Shown: positions 11,452-23,850, counted from the first letter of the stretch. The stretch is 64,000 nucleotides of DNA from Coriaria nepalensis (GCA_027186245.1 CP114483.1:28774642-28838641), one strand, 5' to 3'. Notes: generated by a model not told the origin, from the sequence alone. A program made the numbers and translations.

Positions 11452-12179
11452 ATAATATATCATGCGGATGATAACTTAGTTGGTTGATAGAATAAATATC
11501 CAAGTTGTTTGACTAACTGTATTGAAAAGACCTGAGTGTGGATCTAAACTCTTACAACTAATACTAGTTTGCATCTTAAACATCTAATGATTAAGTGGTT
11601 CTTCTACTAAACAAAAAACTTAGAGAGAACTTCCAGAAGTTTAGGCATTTTTTTCTCTTATTAAGGACAATGTGAATGTTTGAGATGCGTCTTTGATTTA
11701 CTATAACAACGTGGAAGTAGAACTCATGGCATCCATAAAAAGGAATCATTTGTGAGTATAGATGAGTGGTTTGAGAACTCTGATTTCAAGCATGAAAAAA
11801 TAAGATTTGGCTTTTGTAGTTTACAAGAATGACACACATTATAATTATATAATGATGGGGCTAAAGTCTAGTAAGAGCACCATGTGAGCCTCAGAAATCG
11901 AGAAAGCCTCGACTCAACTTAAATATAGAAGATAGTCTATGAAGTGACATGAGGTGAAGGAATTGAGCCCGTATTGACTCCTTTAAGGGGTTGAGCCTTA
12001 GGAAACTTGAAAGGGGGCATAGGATTGGGTTAGCTCAACCTATGCATCACCCCATAAGTCATGCAAAATAAGTGGAGGCAAGAAGTCTAGACATGATAAG
12101 AGAGGATCAACCACTACAAAAGCCAAATTTCTAAAGGCACGTTTAGCTCGATTCCTTTATAGGAATAAAAATGAAAATG
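11452..12179. other. Unassigned intergenic DNA
   Basis: No open frame or family recognised. GC content is higher than in the surrounding repeats around 11880-12100, where direct sequence suggests old, unclassified repeat material. Confidence 0.4.
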
Positions 12180-12576
12180 TGATACATTGGCCTAGGCATA
12201 AGTGATTAGGTGTAACCATATAAAGAACAGCCCAATTAAGTTAGTGGATTTTATATCGGAACGTGAGTAGCGGGTGAAACTGCACGTCGTTTATGAGCTA
12301 GTCGTTAGAGACTAATTTGGTAAAATCTCATTTTGTTGGAGTTGAGCATGTGTTGTGTAAGAATGTTCTAGTGTGAGCTGTTCATTGTGAAATTCCTTTC
12401 CATTTGGGGGAATTATAAGTGTAATCATGTGTACTTCACACTTTCTTAATGAAGAATAATCAAATTTATTTCTCACTCTTATCTCTCTCATTCTCTCTTT
12501 CTTAAAAATTATATTTTCCCCTCTACTAGTTCTAGATATGGAGAAAGGGTATCTTGAACACACCCAACTTTTTTCA
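12180..12576 (+). repeat. Left LTR of gypsy element 1
   Basis: Starts TGATACATTGG and ends near TTTTTTCA, directly before TTTTTGTGCTCTTGT, which corresponds to the TTGGTGCTCTCAT primer-site region of the second gypsy copy. Confidence 0.6.
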
Positions 12577-12605
12577 TTTTTGTGCTCTTGTTGTGTTTCA
12601 TCTTG

Positions 12606-14315
12606 TTATAGCTAAAGGTACACGACAAGCTATGATCAAATATATCATTTGCAAGATTAATTTGCTACAGGAGATCCAGACTCAACAAATTGCTCATTAG
12701 AGCTATTTGATTGAATCCCTTAATGCTTTAATGAAGGACCTCATCGTGGGTTGTAACTTTTGGATGTCAAAGTGAAGTAACAATTGTGTTAAGCTCCACA
12801 AATACACTTACCTCCGCATTTTATGTTCCTCATTTTTCAAGTGAGAATCTTGTTGCCTAGATTTCTCAAATTTAATGTTATTTTGATTATTGCCTTACAC
12901 CTGAACCTCAGTGTTTAACAACTGCTCTATTTCATCTTGATGTTGATGCTCTGGATTGGTTTGACTAGCTGAGCAAAAATAATTTGATCACTACTTAGAT
13001 AGGTTTCTTACGAGCTTTAGAGAATCATTTTGGACCCTCGGAGTATAAGGATCGCTTTGGGAAACTCAGCAAGCTTATGTAGGGTGGTACTATGTCTGAA
13101 TATCAACATTAATTCGAGCAGCTTACAAACAAAATCACAGGCGTCTAAACACTTAATGGTGAGTTGTTTCATCTTAGGCTTGAAGTATGAATTGCATAAG
13201 GAAATTAAGGTATTCAAACCTCAAACTCTTATCCAAGCTATTTAGCTCATCTATATGATGATAAGGTAGTTGATTCTAAGGTCACTACTAGATCTTGGGT
13301 TGATAAAACATGGTCCTCCAAAAATAAAACACCTCTTAATCCATGTTCCTTACCTCCACTAACCAACACCACAACATTTCACCTACCCCATCCGTAACCT
13401 TAACTAAACCTAGTGACCCTGTTAAGAAATTAACTACTGCTGAAATGATGGCTAGTCTTGAGAAGGGCTTATGCTATAATTGCGATAAGAAGTTTTCTAT
13501 TGGTCACAAGTGTAAAGAAAAATTATCCATGTTGATGTTAATGATGAGGATGACCATTCAATTAGCCCTACTAGTATAAAATCCCCTACCCTAATTGAAA
13601 TCAACTCACCCAACTCTCACATTCCCAAGATTAGTTTCCACACAATGGCCGACCAATTATGCCCTCGTACTTTACGAGTTAATTGTTTAATATGGGGTTT
13701 ATTTGTTCAAACATTGATTATTAAGGCTAGCACCCATAATTTTATTTAATATTAAATAAGGATGTTCTTAAAACTGTTTGTTTTCTTTTCCCCACATTTC
13801 CAAGTTTTGATAGGCAGTGGTGAATCCATGAATTGTGATGGTCATTGCCCTCATGTGCAAATTGAGTTAGATGGCCAAATTTTTTTCAATCGACTTTCAT
13901 GTCTCTTAGCTTCAAGGGGCAAATGTTGTCTTAGGGGTGCATCGGTTAGTTATTTTGTGATGGACTATTATCGATTAGCAGTAGTTAGCAGTAGTTATAC
14001 ATGGAATTCACTTGGTTAGGTAGATTGATCTGATTGTAGGGATAACCTCTTATGTGTTTTGAGCAAGTTCAACTCAACCAATTGAGACATTTGTATAAAA
14101 CTGAAGGAGTTTCCAACTGCTTTCAATTATTTTCGATACAGGCCACTTCTCAATCAACTTTGGAGATACAAATAACTAACTATAAGCTTCTAACCTTGCT
14201 TGGTATGTATATTAATGTGTTTATGGAACCAAACAGTTTGCCTCCTTTTGCGACCATTGATTATAAAATTCACCTATTCTCACACACAAAGAACATTAAT
14301 GTTAGACCCTATTGA
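12606..14315 (+). pseudogene. Gypsy gag-protease-RT fragment
   Basis: Broken coding remnant of the gypsy polyprotein. Recognised in order: gag N terminus, capsid-like region, CCHC knuckle, protease-linker and the first ~35 residues of the reverse transcriptase region. In-frame stops and frame changes occur throughout (for example TAG near 12697, TAG near 12967, TAA at about 13748). Confidence 0.75.
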
Positions 14316-14801
14316 TAGGGGTGAAGCCAAGAATTTGTTTAAGGCAGGCAAAAAGAAAACATATTCATATATATGTAATATATTTGTAATTTATAATTTA
14401 TAATATTTGGCCAATAACAATTAAATTTTGAGCAATTTCTAGGTAATCTACTAATTTGAATTAGTTTGGGAGTAGTGACAGAATTAAGAGCGAAATCAAT
14501 ACACATGATTTTTGACTTAAAATAATGAGAAATAATATTCGCTAAGTGAAGGAAATTATTTACAAATAAATTTTGGACCAATTATATTACAAAATACAAA
14601 AAATCTTCAAAAGCAGATAAGTTTTTATAAAGTCTTAAGCTAACTATATGGCTTATGTGGCAAGTTGAATACTCAAAAATAGAAGACTCATAAAGTAATT
14701 GAATCTTGAGATACAAGTTGATAACCACTAAGATAAGTTTGAATCTTTCAAAGAAGATGAGTTCCCTTAATTTTAGGACTTAGTTTATCCAATTAGCTAA
14801 G
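14316..14801. other. Unassigned AT-rich spacer between two retroelements
   Basis: No coding signal. This may be the genomic DNA that received the copia insertion at 14802, or unrecognised parts of the truncated gypsy element. Confidence 0.4.
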
Positions 14802-15062
14802 TATTGAAATAACAATATATTTATATGTAGTTGAGTTATATTTATAGTCAGCAATATGGTTATATTATTGTTAGGATAATTGGTTAGCCTAACGGTGTAT
14901 TAATTAGCTGGTATACATGTATTTTAGTCTGACAATGTATTAATTAGCTGCTATGCATGTATTTTGACAAGATAATCATTTGCTCTCTATATTATTTCTC
15001 TCTACTTTTCTCTCAGTTTTGCACACGAATCAACTTTCCTCATTTAATCTTGCTCGCTGACA
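14802..15062 (+). repeat. Left LTR of copia element 1
   Basis: 261 bp ending TGCTCGCTGACA. The start reads TATTGAAATAAC, with the TG end mutated to TA. Contains an internal near-duplication of TGTATTAATTAGCTG. Confidence 0.85.
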
Positions 15063-15180
15063 TGGTATCAGAGCTAAATTAATCGGACTATCTTCATCTT
15101 TTTTAATTTTTGATCACCTAATATCTACTTTTTTCTCATCTCATGGTCGATTTCTTGCTCAATTTCTACATTTATCAATG

Positions 15181-17995
15181 GAGAACATAGCTCTCACCAT
15201 GACTAAATCCACCACCGATGTTACTTCCCTATCGCTTGATCCTTACTTGTTCATGCTACCTCATATAGAGGCTAGTAGTCCGCTGTATTGATATTGAGGA
15301 CCACTCATATGATATTTGATGTCGCTGCTTTAAAGTCACCAAATTTATGTGCTCACGATCCATTTCCCTCTATGATTTTACCTGATTGTTAGTCAACTAT
15401 GTCCACTAATTTTGGTTAAGTTTCTGTATCTCTTTCTATTACCCTACAACATGTCCTATACATTCGAAAGTTCAAGTACAATTTTCTCTATTCCTAAATT
15501 GACCTCTGACCACAATTGCTTCATAACTTCCCATTTTTAAATATTTTTAAGGATATATTAACTAGAAGTGTAATGGACATTGGTAGGAAGCATCATGGAT
15601 GATACCACTTCATTTCCTCATCTATTGTAGTCTCATATTGTACTTTAAGTCTCACTCCTAGTTGTAATTGAGCGCTGATTTTAGATTGTCTCCTTCATCT
15701 ATTATTTCTATTCATGAAAATAATTCTTGTATTTAGCATAATGGATTTAGCCATGGAGTGGTTGAGAGAAAACATAGACATTTATTGGATGTTGTTAGAG
15801 ACTTTAAAATCCAATCAAGTTTACCTTCACAATTTTAGGGAGAATGCTTACATACCGCCACATATATCATCAACCGTATGCCATCCAAAGTCCTAAATAA
15901 CCTTTCACCCTTTGAAGTTTTATATTAAAACCCTCATTCTCTATCCACTTCCAAGTGTTCAGCTGCCTCTACTTTGTAAAATATGTAAATGTTATTAACA
16001 AATTTCCATCTCATTCTAGACCCTCTATTTTCATGGGATATTCATTGAGTATGAAGGGTTATATTGTCTATGATTTGGCCTCCAAAATGTTTCTACCAGT
16101 AGGGATGTCATATTTTATGAATCTATTTTTCTATCACATGACATTCCTTCAATTCATCATTATTTCCCACATAGAATTTCACATTCATGGATTATGATAT
16201 CCTTCTTGATTTACCATATACTTCTCAACCTTCTAGTTCATTACCCTATTCTATTCCTTCTTAGCATGTTACCATTTTCCCTACTCGATAATCCTCAAGT
16301 CCATCCCATCCTCCAACTTGGACAAAACATTATGTTTATCCCACACTTAAAACTATTTGCTCTAATGTCTCTGCCAAATTTCTTATATCAAACAATTTAT
16401 CATAATATTCTTTATCCCCGCTTATCCATACTTTCTCAATGCTCTTGATTATGTTATTGAACCTTCTACCTACTCTCAAGCTATCACATATGTTAGGTGG
16501 GTTGAGGTCATAAATTGTGAACTTAAAGCTCTAGAATCTAATGGCACTTGGGTATTAGTTCTTTTGCCATATGGTAAGAAACGATGGGGTGTAAGTTGGT
16601 TTACAAGGTGAAACTCAAAGCTGATGGAGCTATTGAGTGTTTTAAAGCTAGACTAGTTGCCAAAAAGTTTAGCAAAAAAGAGGGGGTTGATTATACTGAG
16701 ATGTTTAGCTCTGTAGCCAAAATGGTTATTGTTTGGACAATTATTGCCATGGTTGCTTTAAAAAACTGGCCACTAGATTAGGTAGATATTTATAATAGAA
16801 TTTTAAATGGTAAATTAGTTGAGAAAGTTTACATGAAGTTGCCTCTTAGTTATGGAAGCAGGGGAAGAATAGAGTGTGCAAATTTCAAAAATTATTATAT
16901 GGATTTAAACAAGCTTCTAGGTAATGGAATACTAAGTTTACATTAGCCTTATTGGATGGAAGATTTACTCAATCTAGTAATGATCATTCTTTGTTCATTA
17001 AGAAGTCAGGTAGTTCCATTGTAGTTTTACTTGTTTATGTCGATGACATATTGATGATAAGCAGTAATGATGTAGCAATTTCTCAAACAAAATTTTTTAT
17101 ATGCTCTCAATTTAAGATCAAAGATTTGGGGTCTCTTTTTTTTTTTTTTTTCTTTTTGGTATGGAATTTTTATGCAACGCTTCTGGAATCCATATTACTC
17201 AATAGAAGTATACTTTAGAGCTGATATCTGAAGTTGATTTGCTTGCTTCCAAACCTTCCATTATCACTATTGACTTTACCTTCACCTTAATTCCAATAAG
17301 CTTGACACTATAAATGGGATGCACTCGAAAGACCTCTTCTTCCTGCTCTAATATCTGTCAACATTTAGTTGGTCGATTAATATACTTGACATTGACTCAC
17401 CAGATCTTAGTTTTTCAGTTCAAATACTTAGCCATCATATGCGCCTTTCTTATGAATCACACATGTATGCATCTCTTAAGGTGTTTTGCTATGTTAAACT
17501 GACTACAAATCAGGGTAATTAAATATCACTGTCTATTCATATTCAGATTAGGTCTCCTACCCAATGACTCAGAAGTCTATCATTGGATTATGTGTTTTAA
17601 TGGGTGGCTCCTTGATCTCTTGGAAGACGAAAAAATAGCCAACCATTTCTAAATCTTTTACCGGGATTGAGTATCCGGCTATGGCAACCACCACATGCGA
17701 GATTATCTAGTTATTGAGCTTGCTCGATGATCTCCATATTTCATGTCATGTTTTGGTTCCCTTACATTGTGATAGTACCTCAACCTGCCAACTAGCTATG
17801 AATCATGTGTTTCATGAACGAACAAAACATATCGAGATCGATTGTCATATTATTCAGGAAAAAGTGTAACTTGGTTTGATTACTCTGCTAGCTATTCCTA
17901 CTATAGAGCATCCCGTAGATTTGTTTACAAAAGCCCTCAATAGACAATAGCTTCGATTTTTTTTTTCCAAGTTATAAGTGCTCAACATTTTCGAC
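15181..17995 (+). pseudogene. Copia gag-pol remnant (element 1)
   Basis: Order seen: gag start at 15181 (stop at about 15287), a gap where most of gag and protease are missing, integrase pieces 15714-16200 (MDLAMEWLRENIDIYWMLLE, YIINRMPSKVLNN in frame-shifted parts, FMGYSLSMKGYIVYDL), reverse transcriptase 16480-17140 (YKVKLKADGAIECFKARLVAK, then LLVYVDDILMISSND with the YVDD catalytic motif near 17036-17047), and RNase H 17220-17990 (HLVGRLIYLTLT). A long T run interrupts the RT end at about 17138-17157. Confidence 0.85.
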
Positions 17996-18014
17996 CTTCT
18001 AAATTGTGGGGGAG

Positions 18015-18240
18015 TATTGAGATAATAATATCTTTATATGTATATGAGTCGGATTTATAGTCAACAATATGGTTATATTATTGTTAGGATAATTAGTTAG
18101 CCTAATGGTATGTTAATTAGTTGGTATGCATGTATTTTGACACACAATATAATAATCATTTTCTCTCTATATTATTCATCTCTCTACTTTTCTCTCTTGC
18201 ACATGAATCAACTTTCCTCATTCGATTTTGCTCCCTAACA
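18015..18240 (+). repeat. Right LTR of copia element 1
   Basis: 226 bp, begins TATTGAGATAATAA directly after the polypurine tract and ends TGCTCCCTAACA. It lacks the internal duplication seen in the left LTR. Confidence 0.85.
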
Positions 18241-19719
18241 CTAAAGAATGAGGTTGATGGCCTAAAAAAATGGGAAAGTGGCTAAAGAAGAGGGAGTTGG
18301 ACTTCAAGTTTCCTAAGAATATGGAAGATGGCATTAAGGGCAATTGCAAATAGTTAGTGGATGCAGGCAACCAGAACTTTGCATATAAATAGACAAAGAA
18401 GTCTTCATTCACATGGATCTAGCATTAGAAACAAAAAAAATGTCTATAGACTACCAACTCCTAGAATGAGAATTTATCTTATTATTTTTATGTCAAATTT
18501 ATCCAAAATTTCACGCTTGTGAATCTTATCTTTTTTTCCTTATATAAATCTTATATATATATATATATATATATATTTTCCTTATGTCAAATTCATTCAA
18601 AACTTTACGTTTCTGAATCTTTTCTATGTTTATTACTTTGAGAGTATTTGAATGTTTATATGATTTTGCTATCCTTTAAATATTTTGTCATTTTCTTTCA
18701 TACCTAATTCTCGTTAAGTACACCTGTTAGCCTTTGACCGGCTTCAATTGTCTTCAATTCACAAAAGTCATATTCTTTATCTTTCACAATTTTTCATGAG
18801 CCTTTGACCGGTTTCCTCCAAACATCTCCATTTACAATACCCTGAGTATTTCTCGCATGCCTGCAACATTACACCCTACATAGTGCATCCACCGAGAGCA
18901 AAATTGATTGGCATTTTTGCGACATCAACACCATCACATTGATAATATACACCGAAATAGGTGATATTTCTTGGGAATTTCTAGCTTAATCTGTCAACAA
19001 GGAAGACTAATAGAAAATGAGACATACAAAAATCTATATTAATATTTGAGATAAAGATAAACTAAATTAAAATGGGGATTAAGTAATCATATTTCAAAAT
19101 TTTAATATCCAAACTTTTAATATAATTGGATATAACTTAGAATACAAATTTAAAATTAATCGAAGGAGGGGAGAAGAAAGAGGGTGGGAAAATATACATG
19201 AATAGAGAAAAATGTGGGTGATTTTGGATTAAACTTAATCCACCAGGAAAAATATGATATTATTTAAAATTGATGTGGAATAATATTCTAAATAATTTGG
19301 TATACTATTACTAGTGGCTTAAACTTAGTCTGGATCACCTAAATATTAATAATAATAAAATATTAATAATAACTAGAGGTGAAAATGAAAGAAAAATAAA
19401 TTAATATGGGTTAGGTGAGATTTATTTTAATAAAAAAATTTAATGTAACATTTTTTATAAAGTTGATTGAGTCACATTATTATTTCTAAATAAAAATTAA
19501 ATTTTGTATCCAAATTCTATACTTGTGAAATATTGGTATTGGATAAAGATATTCTAGTCTTGATTCCAATTGTTGTGGAATTAGAATTGAGTATAAATTA
19601 GTAATTTTCTTCTAGCAGAAGTATTTTATATGGAAATACACAATTTGAATATAATAAAATTACTTGATATAAATGAATAAAATGGATATCGGTTAATAAA
19701 GTGGATTGCATGATGGAGA
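18241..19719. other. AT-rich intergenic region with (TA)n
   Basis: No gene supported. A TA microsatellite lies at about 18552-18575, within a pair of related ~60-bp segments (TATGTCAAATT-TATCCAAAATTTCACG and its copy near 18584). The rest is featureless AT-rich DNA. Confidence 0.5.
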
Positions 19720-20550
19720 TAGAGGTGGAAATTTGTACTGGCACGACACAAATTGTCTTGTGTCGTGCCCGTATCCGTGCACAAAAATAACGGGGCATAA
19801 ACATACGGTTCCACTCAGTGGGCCCGTACTGTGCTCGGCCCGTGTACCCATTTCCTTAAAAATCTCATTTCTTTGAATCAGACATTTAGAAATTAGATTT
19901 AATCATTACTCACTTCATAACCACATAGACTAACAGAGTAGTAGTTATGATACTAAACGGGTCGACGGCCTATCAACCCATCAAGTAAACAAGAAGTTAT
20001 GAGTCAATGTGGCATTCGATCCATCGAATATCAAAATTTTTAGTTTACTTGACGAGTCGAAAGCCCTTTCGACTCGTCGAGTATCATAACTGCTGGTCTA
20101 TAAAGTAAGTAATGATTGAGTCTGATTCAAAAAAAATGAAATTGATAATATAGTTTAAGACTATATCGATACAATAGTTAAAAAGAAAAAGTTGAAATTA
20201 GCATATAGACGACAAAATGTATTACTACATATTATTTTACAACATATTATAAAATAAAAAATAATTATTTTTAATAATTATTATCATTAATAATTAAAAC
20301 TATAAATAAACTGTAAAAAAATATTATTTTGTCAAATAAGATTTTATATTAATAAAAAAATTTTAATATACAAAATAATTTTCGAATAAAAAATTCATAA
20401 AACTAAGAGATTTTTTTGAGTACATATCTCATATGAGTCTAAAAAGATCGTGTTGTGTGCTTCAAGTTTACATGACATGGCATGGCGTGCCAACATGAGA
20501 AATTTGTGCCGTATATATTCATGTCGGTTCGACTTATTTTACCATTTTTA
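19720..20550. mobile_element. Non-autonomous hAT element, 831 bp
   Basis: The left end TAGAGGTGGAAATTT and the complement of the right end, TAAAAATGGTAAAAT, are imperfect terminal inverted repeats of hAT type. Eight-base flanks gatggaga (19712-19719) and gatagaga (20551-20558) match at seven of eight positions. The left subterminal region holds a perfect 11-bp inverted repeat (19740-19750 with 19759-19769, GGCACGACACA) and CG-rich words of the ggcccgtac type, unlike its AT-rich surroundings. The middle is AT-rich and non-coding. Confidence 0.7.
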
Positions 20551-21550
20551 GATAGAGAAGCAATAGATAGAATCAGAGTTATACCAAATTTTATATATTT
20601 GTTATAATTATATAATTTACATTTCATACAGTAAATAAGATAATTAATTTTATTCAATTTTTCGAAACAAATAATTAATGGATCTATTCTACTAAACAAA
20701 GTGAATATAACAATTACCATTTAGCTTTAAAAACAGTGACAACTCTAATTTACTCGATAAATTTTAATAATTTTAAAATGTTAGTAAGTTAACAGATAAA
20801 CTATTTATTGTGCCTCAAAATTCAAACAAATATACGCATATCGAGCATATAAATTTTACAATCTTTATTTGAAATTTGAGTATTAGTTATAGAAAACCGT
20901 TTGAACAAAAGTCGGTGGAAAAGAACCGTTAAGGCGTCTCTCTCTTATCCAGCTGGACTGACAGCTTCGTAGTACTGATCCCGTTCTCCATTTCCGCGAC
21001 CGCTCTTGTCGTTTTCTCCATCTCCTCAACCCCTCCCCGTCCCAGGACCCCACGCTTCCCCAAAAAGGAAAAACGCTATTTTTTCATATCTATTAAACAA
21101 ATAATTAAATAAATACAAAAAAATATAAACAAAACCGAACTGCCTCAGCCCTCACGTAAATGCTCTCCAGCCTGGCTCAGTCAAACTTATCCTCCATTGG
21201 CCAAAAAAAAAAAACTTATCCTCTAAACCGCCTCTCTCTCTCTTAAGTAGATCAATTTCTCGCGATATTTTTCTCCAGTCGGTTCCGTTTCCAGTGAAAA
21301 CTGTCCTACCAATTGCAGTTACGAGTCAAACTAGGAAACTAACTAACAACTCCCTCTCGAGAAATTCCATAACGCCCGAGATTTTCAGTTGAGTGGGAAG
21401 ATGGGATCACTCGGAAATTCACGTTCTTACGTGGCGACGCGTGGTAGTTATACAGCTGTATAATTTGTTAACCGGTAACTGCGCAGTGCCCGTTGCTCTA
21501 ACGTTTTTTACCTGAATTCGTTAACCGGCTCTATCAGTTACCCTAACCCT
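20551..21550. other. Upstream region of the MYB gene
   Basis: AT-rich to about 20880, then more GC-rich and pyrimidine-rich towards the MYB gene. Pyrimidine runs at about 21225-21241. No separate gene was recognised; the right half is the probable MYB promoter. Confidence 0.5.
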
Positions 21551-21555
21551 TCTCT

Positions 21556-21565
21556 TTTATAAACC
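21556..21565 (+). promoter_or_regulatory. Candidate TATA element of the MYB gene
   Basis: TTTTATAAAC about 160 bases before the start codon, followed by a CT-rich leader (21565-21600) typical of plant 5' UTRs. The position is plausible; no transcript evidence. Confidence 0.4.
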
Positions 21566-21654
21566 TTTCTCTACCCCTGTCTCTCTCCCTCTCTCAGATA
21601 GAGGCTCCGCCTTCTTCTTCCTCTCTTGCAGAGAATTTTAAATCTCTCTCTTTC

Positions 21655-21685
21655 CTTTTTATTTTATTTTATTTTATTTTATTTT
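21655..21685. repeat. (TTTTA)n microsatellite in MYB 5' leader
   Basis: Five to six TTTTA units within the presumed 5' UTR, some 40 bases before the ATG. Confidence 0.85.
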
Positions 21686-21720
21686 CTTTAAATAATTATT
21701 GAAGGCTAGGGTTTTCGTGA

Positions 21721-22659
21721 ATGGAGTCAGCGAAGAGGAACGCGGATCGGATCAAAGGTCCATGGAGTCCCGATGAAGATGATTCGTTGAGGAGACTTGT
21801 GAAACGGTACGGGGCTAGGAACTGGTCTATTATAAGCAAGTCGATCGTCGGCCGGTCGGGAAAATCTTGTCGCCTGCGGTGGTGCAATCAGCTCTCGCCT
21901 GAAGTTGAACACCGTCCTTTTACGGCGGAGGAAGACGATCTAATCTTTCAGGCTCACGCTAAGTACGGTAATAAGTGGGCCACTATTTCGAGGCTTCTAA
22001 ATGGCCGAACGGATAACTCGATCAAGAATCACTGGAACTCTACCTTGAAGAGGAAGTATTCCTCGGTGGCTGAAGATGGTGCGACGGTCGACGAACCGCC
22101 CGAGAAAAAAATAGCTATATCTAGTAATCGTGCTCAGGCGCCGATATCTGCTTCCGGCATTTCTTTAACTCCGGGAAGTCCATCTGGATCCGATGTCAGC
22201 GAGTTAGGTCTACCGCCAGCTGTTTCTTCTTTCAATGTTTTTCAATCCGTCGCGAAAAGTGGCGATATCTCAACGCCTGCACAGCAGGTCGCTTCGATGC
22301 CGGATCAGAATAGCGTGGATGAGCCGTCGACTGAATTAACTCTGTGTTTGCCAGGATTCGACTCAGCTGACCGACTGAACAATGACTCTGCTCCGCCGCC
22401 TCCATCGCCACCGCGTAGTGAGGAGAGGAGATCAACGTCGGCGGAGCCTGAGAGCAAACAGGTTTCTTTTGGACCGGTGTTGTTATCTGTGATGCAGGAG
22501 ATGATACGTAAAGAAGTGGCAAATTACATGGGAGGTCGGATCGGGTTGGAGGAGCTTTGTTTGAATAGCAGTAATATTGATGGCGTCATAAACGCTGGGA
22601 TTAAGCGCATTGGAATCAACAAGGTTGATTCAAAAGAAAAGGAAAATATTAAAAAATAG
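21721..22659 (+). CDS. R2R3-MYB transcription factor, subgroup 22 (MYB44/70/73/77 type)
   Basis: Intronless gene of 312 residues, as is usual for this subgroup. R2 carries the Trp set W15/W35/W54 and R3 carries F67/W86/W105; the block GRTDNSIKNHWNSTLKRK is typical of the recognition helix end. After the DNA-binding domain the subgroup's three signatures are present but altered: SPSGSDVSELG near residue 150 (consensus SPSGSDVSDSS), LTLCLPG near 204-211 (an LxLxL/EAR-like motif in relatives) and VMQEMIRKEVANYM near 256-270. Proteins of this group are nuclear regulators linked to abscisic acid, auxin and stress responses, and the EAR-like motif suggests repression in some settings; that is inferred from relatives. 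The ATG at 21721 gives the standard N terminus ahead of R2. The tail after residue 285 ends in a Lys-rich stretch. The gene looks intact. Confidence 0.97.
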   Translation: MESAKRNADRIKGPWSPDEDDSLRRLVKRYGARNWSIISKSIVGRSGKSCRLRWCNQLSPEVEHRPFTAEEDDLIFQAHAKYGNKWATISRLLNGRTDNSIKNHWNSTLKRKYSSVAEDGATVDEPPEKKIAISSNRAQAPISASGISLTPGSPSGSDVSELGLPPAVSSFNVFQSVAKSGDISTPAQQVASMPDQNSVDEPSTELTLCLPGFDSADRLNNDSAPPPPSPPRSEERRSTSAEPESKQVSFGPVLLSVMQEMIRKEVANYMGGRIGLEELCLNSSNIDGVINAGIKRIGINKVDSKEKENIKK

Positions 22660-23850
22660 AAAATAATATTATAATGATAAAAATAGGGGAAAAAAAAAAA
22701 AAGTTGAAGAGAACAAAATTAGGAGCAGAAAAGTTCATAGTATTTTGTTTTGTCTTTTGCTTTTCGGTTGGGAAGAATAATTTTGGTTTTGGTGATATTA
22801 TTTTTATGAGACTGTACAGAAGTTAGAGATTTGTTTATGAAACTTTCTTCATTTACTTTTTTTGGGACCAAATCAATCGAATTTTGATTTCTTGCTTTTT
22901 ACGGTTTCAAACTTTTACGTGTATTTATTTTATTATTTTATTAACTTTGTTCTTATCCCTCCATTTTATTTGAAGCATTATTTATATATTTACTAAAACG
23001 TTTGTTCCCTACAAAGACGTTAGGAATCACAAAAGAAAGAGTTTTAATCTATTTTTTTTGTGTCACGTTGAAATCGAACGTGGAACTTCAATAATTCCTT
23101 ACTCTGTATTTCTTAACTTGTTAAAATAGCATCAATTTATTTGATAGGCTATAAAATAATATTATAGATATAATCAATGTAAAAATTTATAAGAAATTCT
23201 CTGGTCAGTAGTAGAGAATGAAAGATATTTTTTAAAATTATGAGCCCAATAAATATGGCTCTACAAGAAATAAATAATTACCTTTTTAAAAAAATTACAA
23301 TTAAATAATTTTCTTTTAAAAAAGAAAAAATTTAATGGTTCGAGACCACTTTAATATCCTCTCGAGCAATCGAATATTAAAAGTTTAATTAAAATTTTAA
23401 TTATTATTTTTTTTTCATATTATTTAACTTACAATTATGTATATTAATCTTATTTTTATTCTTATTTTTTTATCTCGGGGACCAACCTACAATCCGTTAT
23501 CACCTTGCACCCATCATTGATGATAAGATTCATTTCAAAATCTGCACTTTTGTGATATCATGGCTAGATGTAGTGATTGCTAATTTTAATTTTTTTTTAA
23601 AAAAACTCACCTCTACATAGTTGAACACAAGCAAAATTCTCTCAACAACTCAAGCAAAATTCTAAACTTTTTCAATCTTCGGCGAGCCGAGTGCAAAAAG
23701 AGCATGAATTGTGATATTTGGTTTGCAACAAGCCTCTATAGTTTACTTTGAGTTACTGAGTTTTGGTGATGGGATTGAAATATCATGAGTATCATAATGA
23801 CCATTGACCACATTATTCAGTAAATAGAAAAAGATAAAACACATTTTGAT
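22660..23850. other. MYB 3' flank and AT-rich DNA
   Basis: 3' UTR region followed by AT-rich sequence. Nothing coding was recognised until copia integrase similarity starts near 23880. Confidence 0.5.

Larger units (their letters stand above)
12180..14315 (+). mobile_element. Ty3/gypsy element, 5' half (LTR, gag, protease, RT start)
   Basis: The left LTR spans about 12180-12576. It begins TGATACA, like the LTR of the element at 37956-42051, and shares its CGGAACGTGAGTAG- and ACGTCGTT-type blocks. Gag follows from about 12606 (AKGTRQAMI), with the typical YLDGDALDW-like segment near 12940, FGPSEYKDRF-like near 13035 and a CX2CX4HX4C-type knuckle (CYNCDKKFSIGHKC, about 13470-13510). A protease-like region follows and the copy stops at the very start of reverse transcriptase (LPPFATIDYKIHLF, NVRPY, to 14315). 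Many stops and frame changes. No right LTR was found, so the 3' half is lost. Confidence 0.8.
14802..18240 (+). mobile_element. Ty1/copia element with both LTRs, decayed
   Basis: LTRs at 14802-15062 and 18015-18240. A perfect TGGTATCAGAGC primer-binding site follows the left LTR (15063-15074) and a polypurine tract GTGGGGGAG (18006-18014) precedes the right one. Flanks ctaag (14797-14801) and ctaaa (18241-18245) fit a five-base target duplication with one change. The interior is strongly reduced: gag start (15181, MENIALTMTKSTTD), then integrase C-terminal part, reverse transcriptase and RNase H remnants. Many stops make it dead. Confidence 0.9.

Noticed and set aside
11222..11452. Open frame of 76 codons at the (TTA)n repeat
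   Set aside because: It is translation of a microsatellite (runs of Tyr, Ile and Leu).
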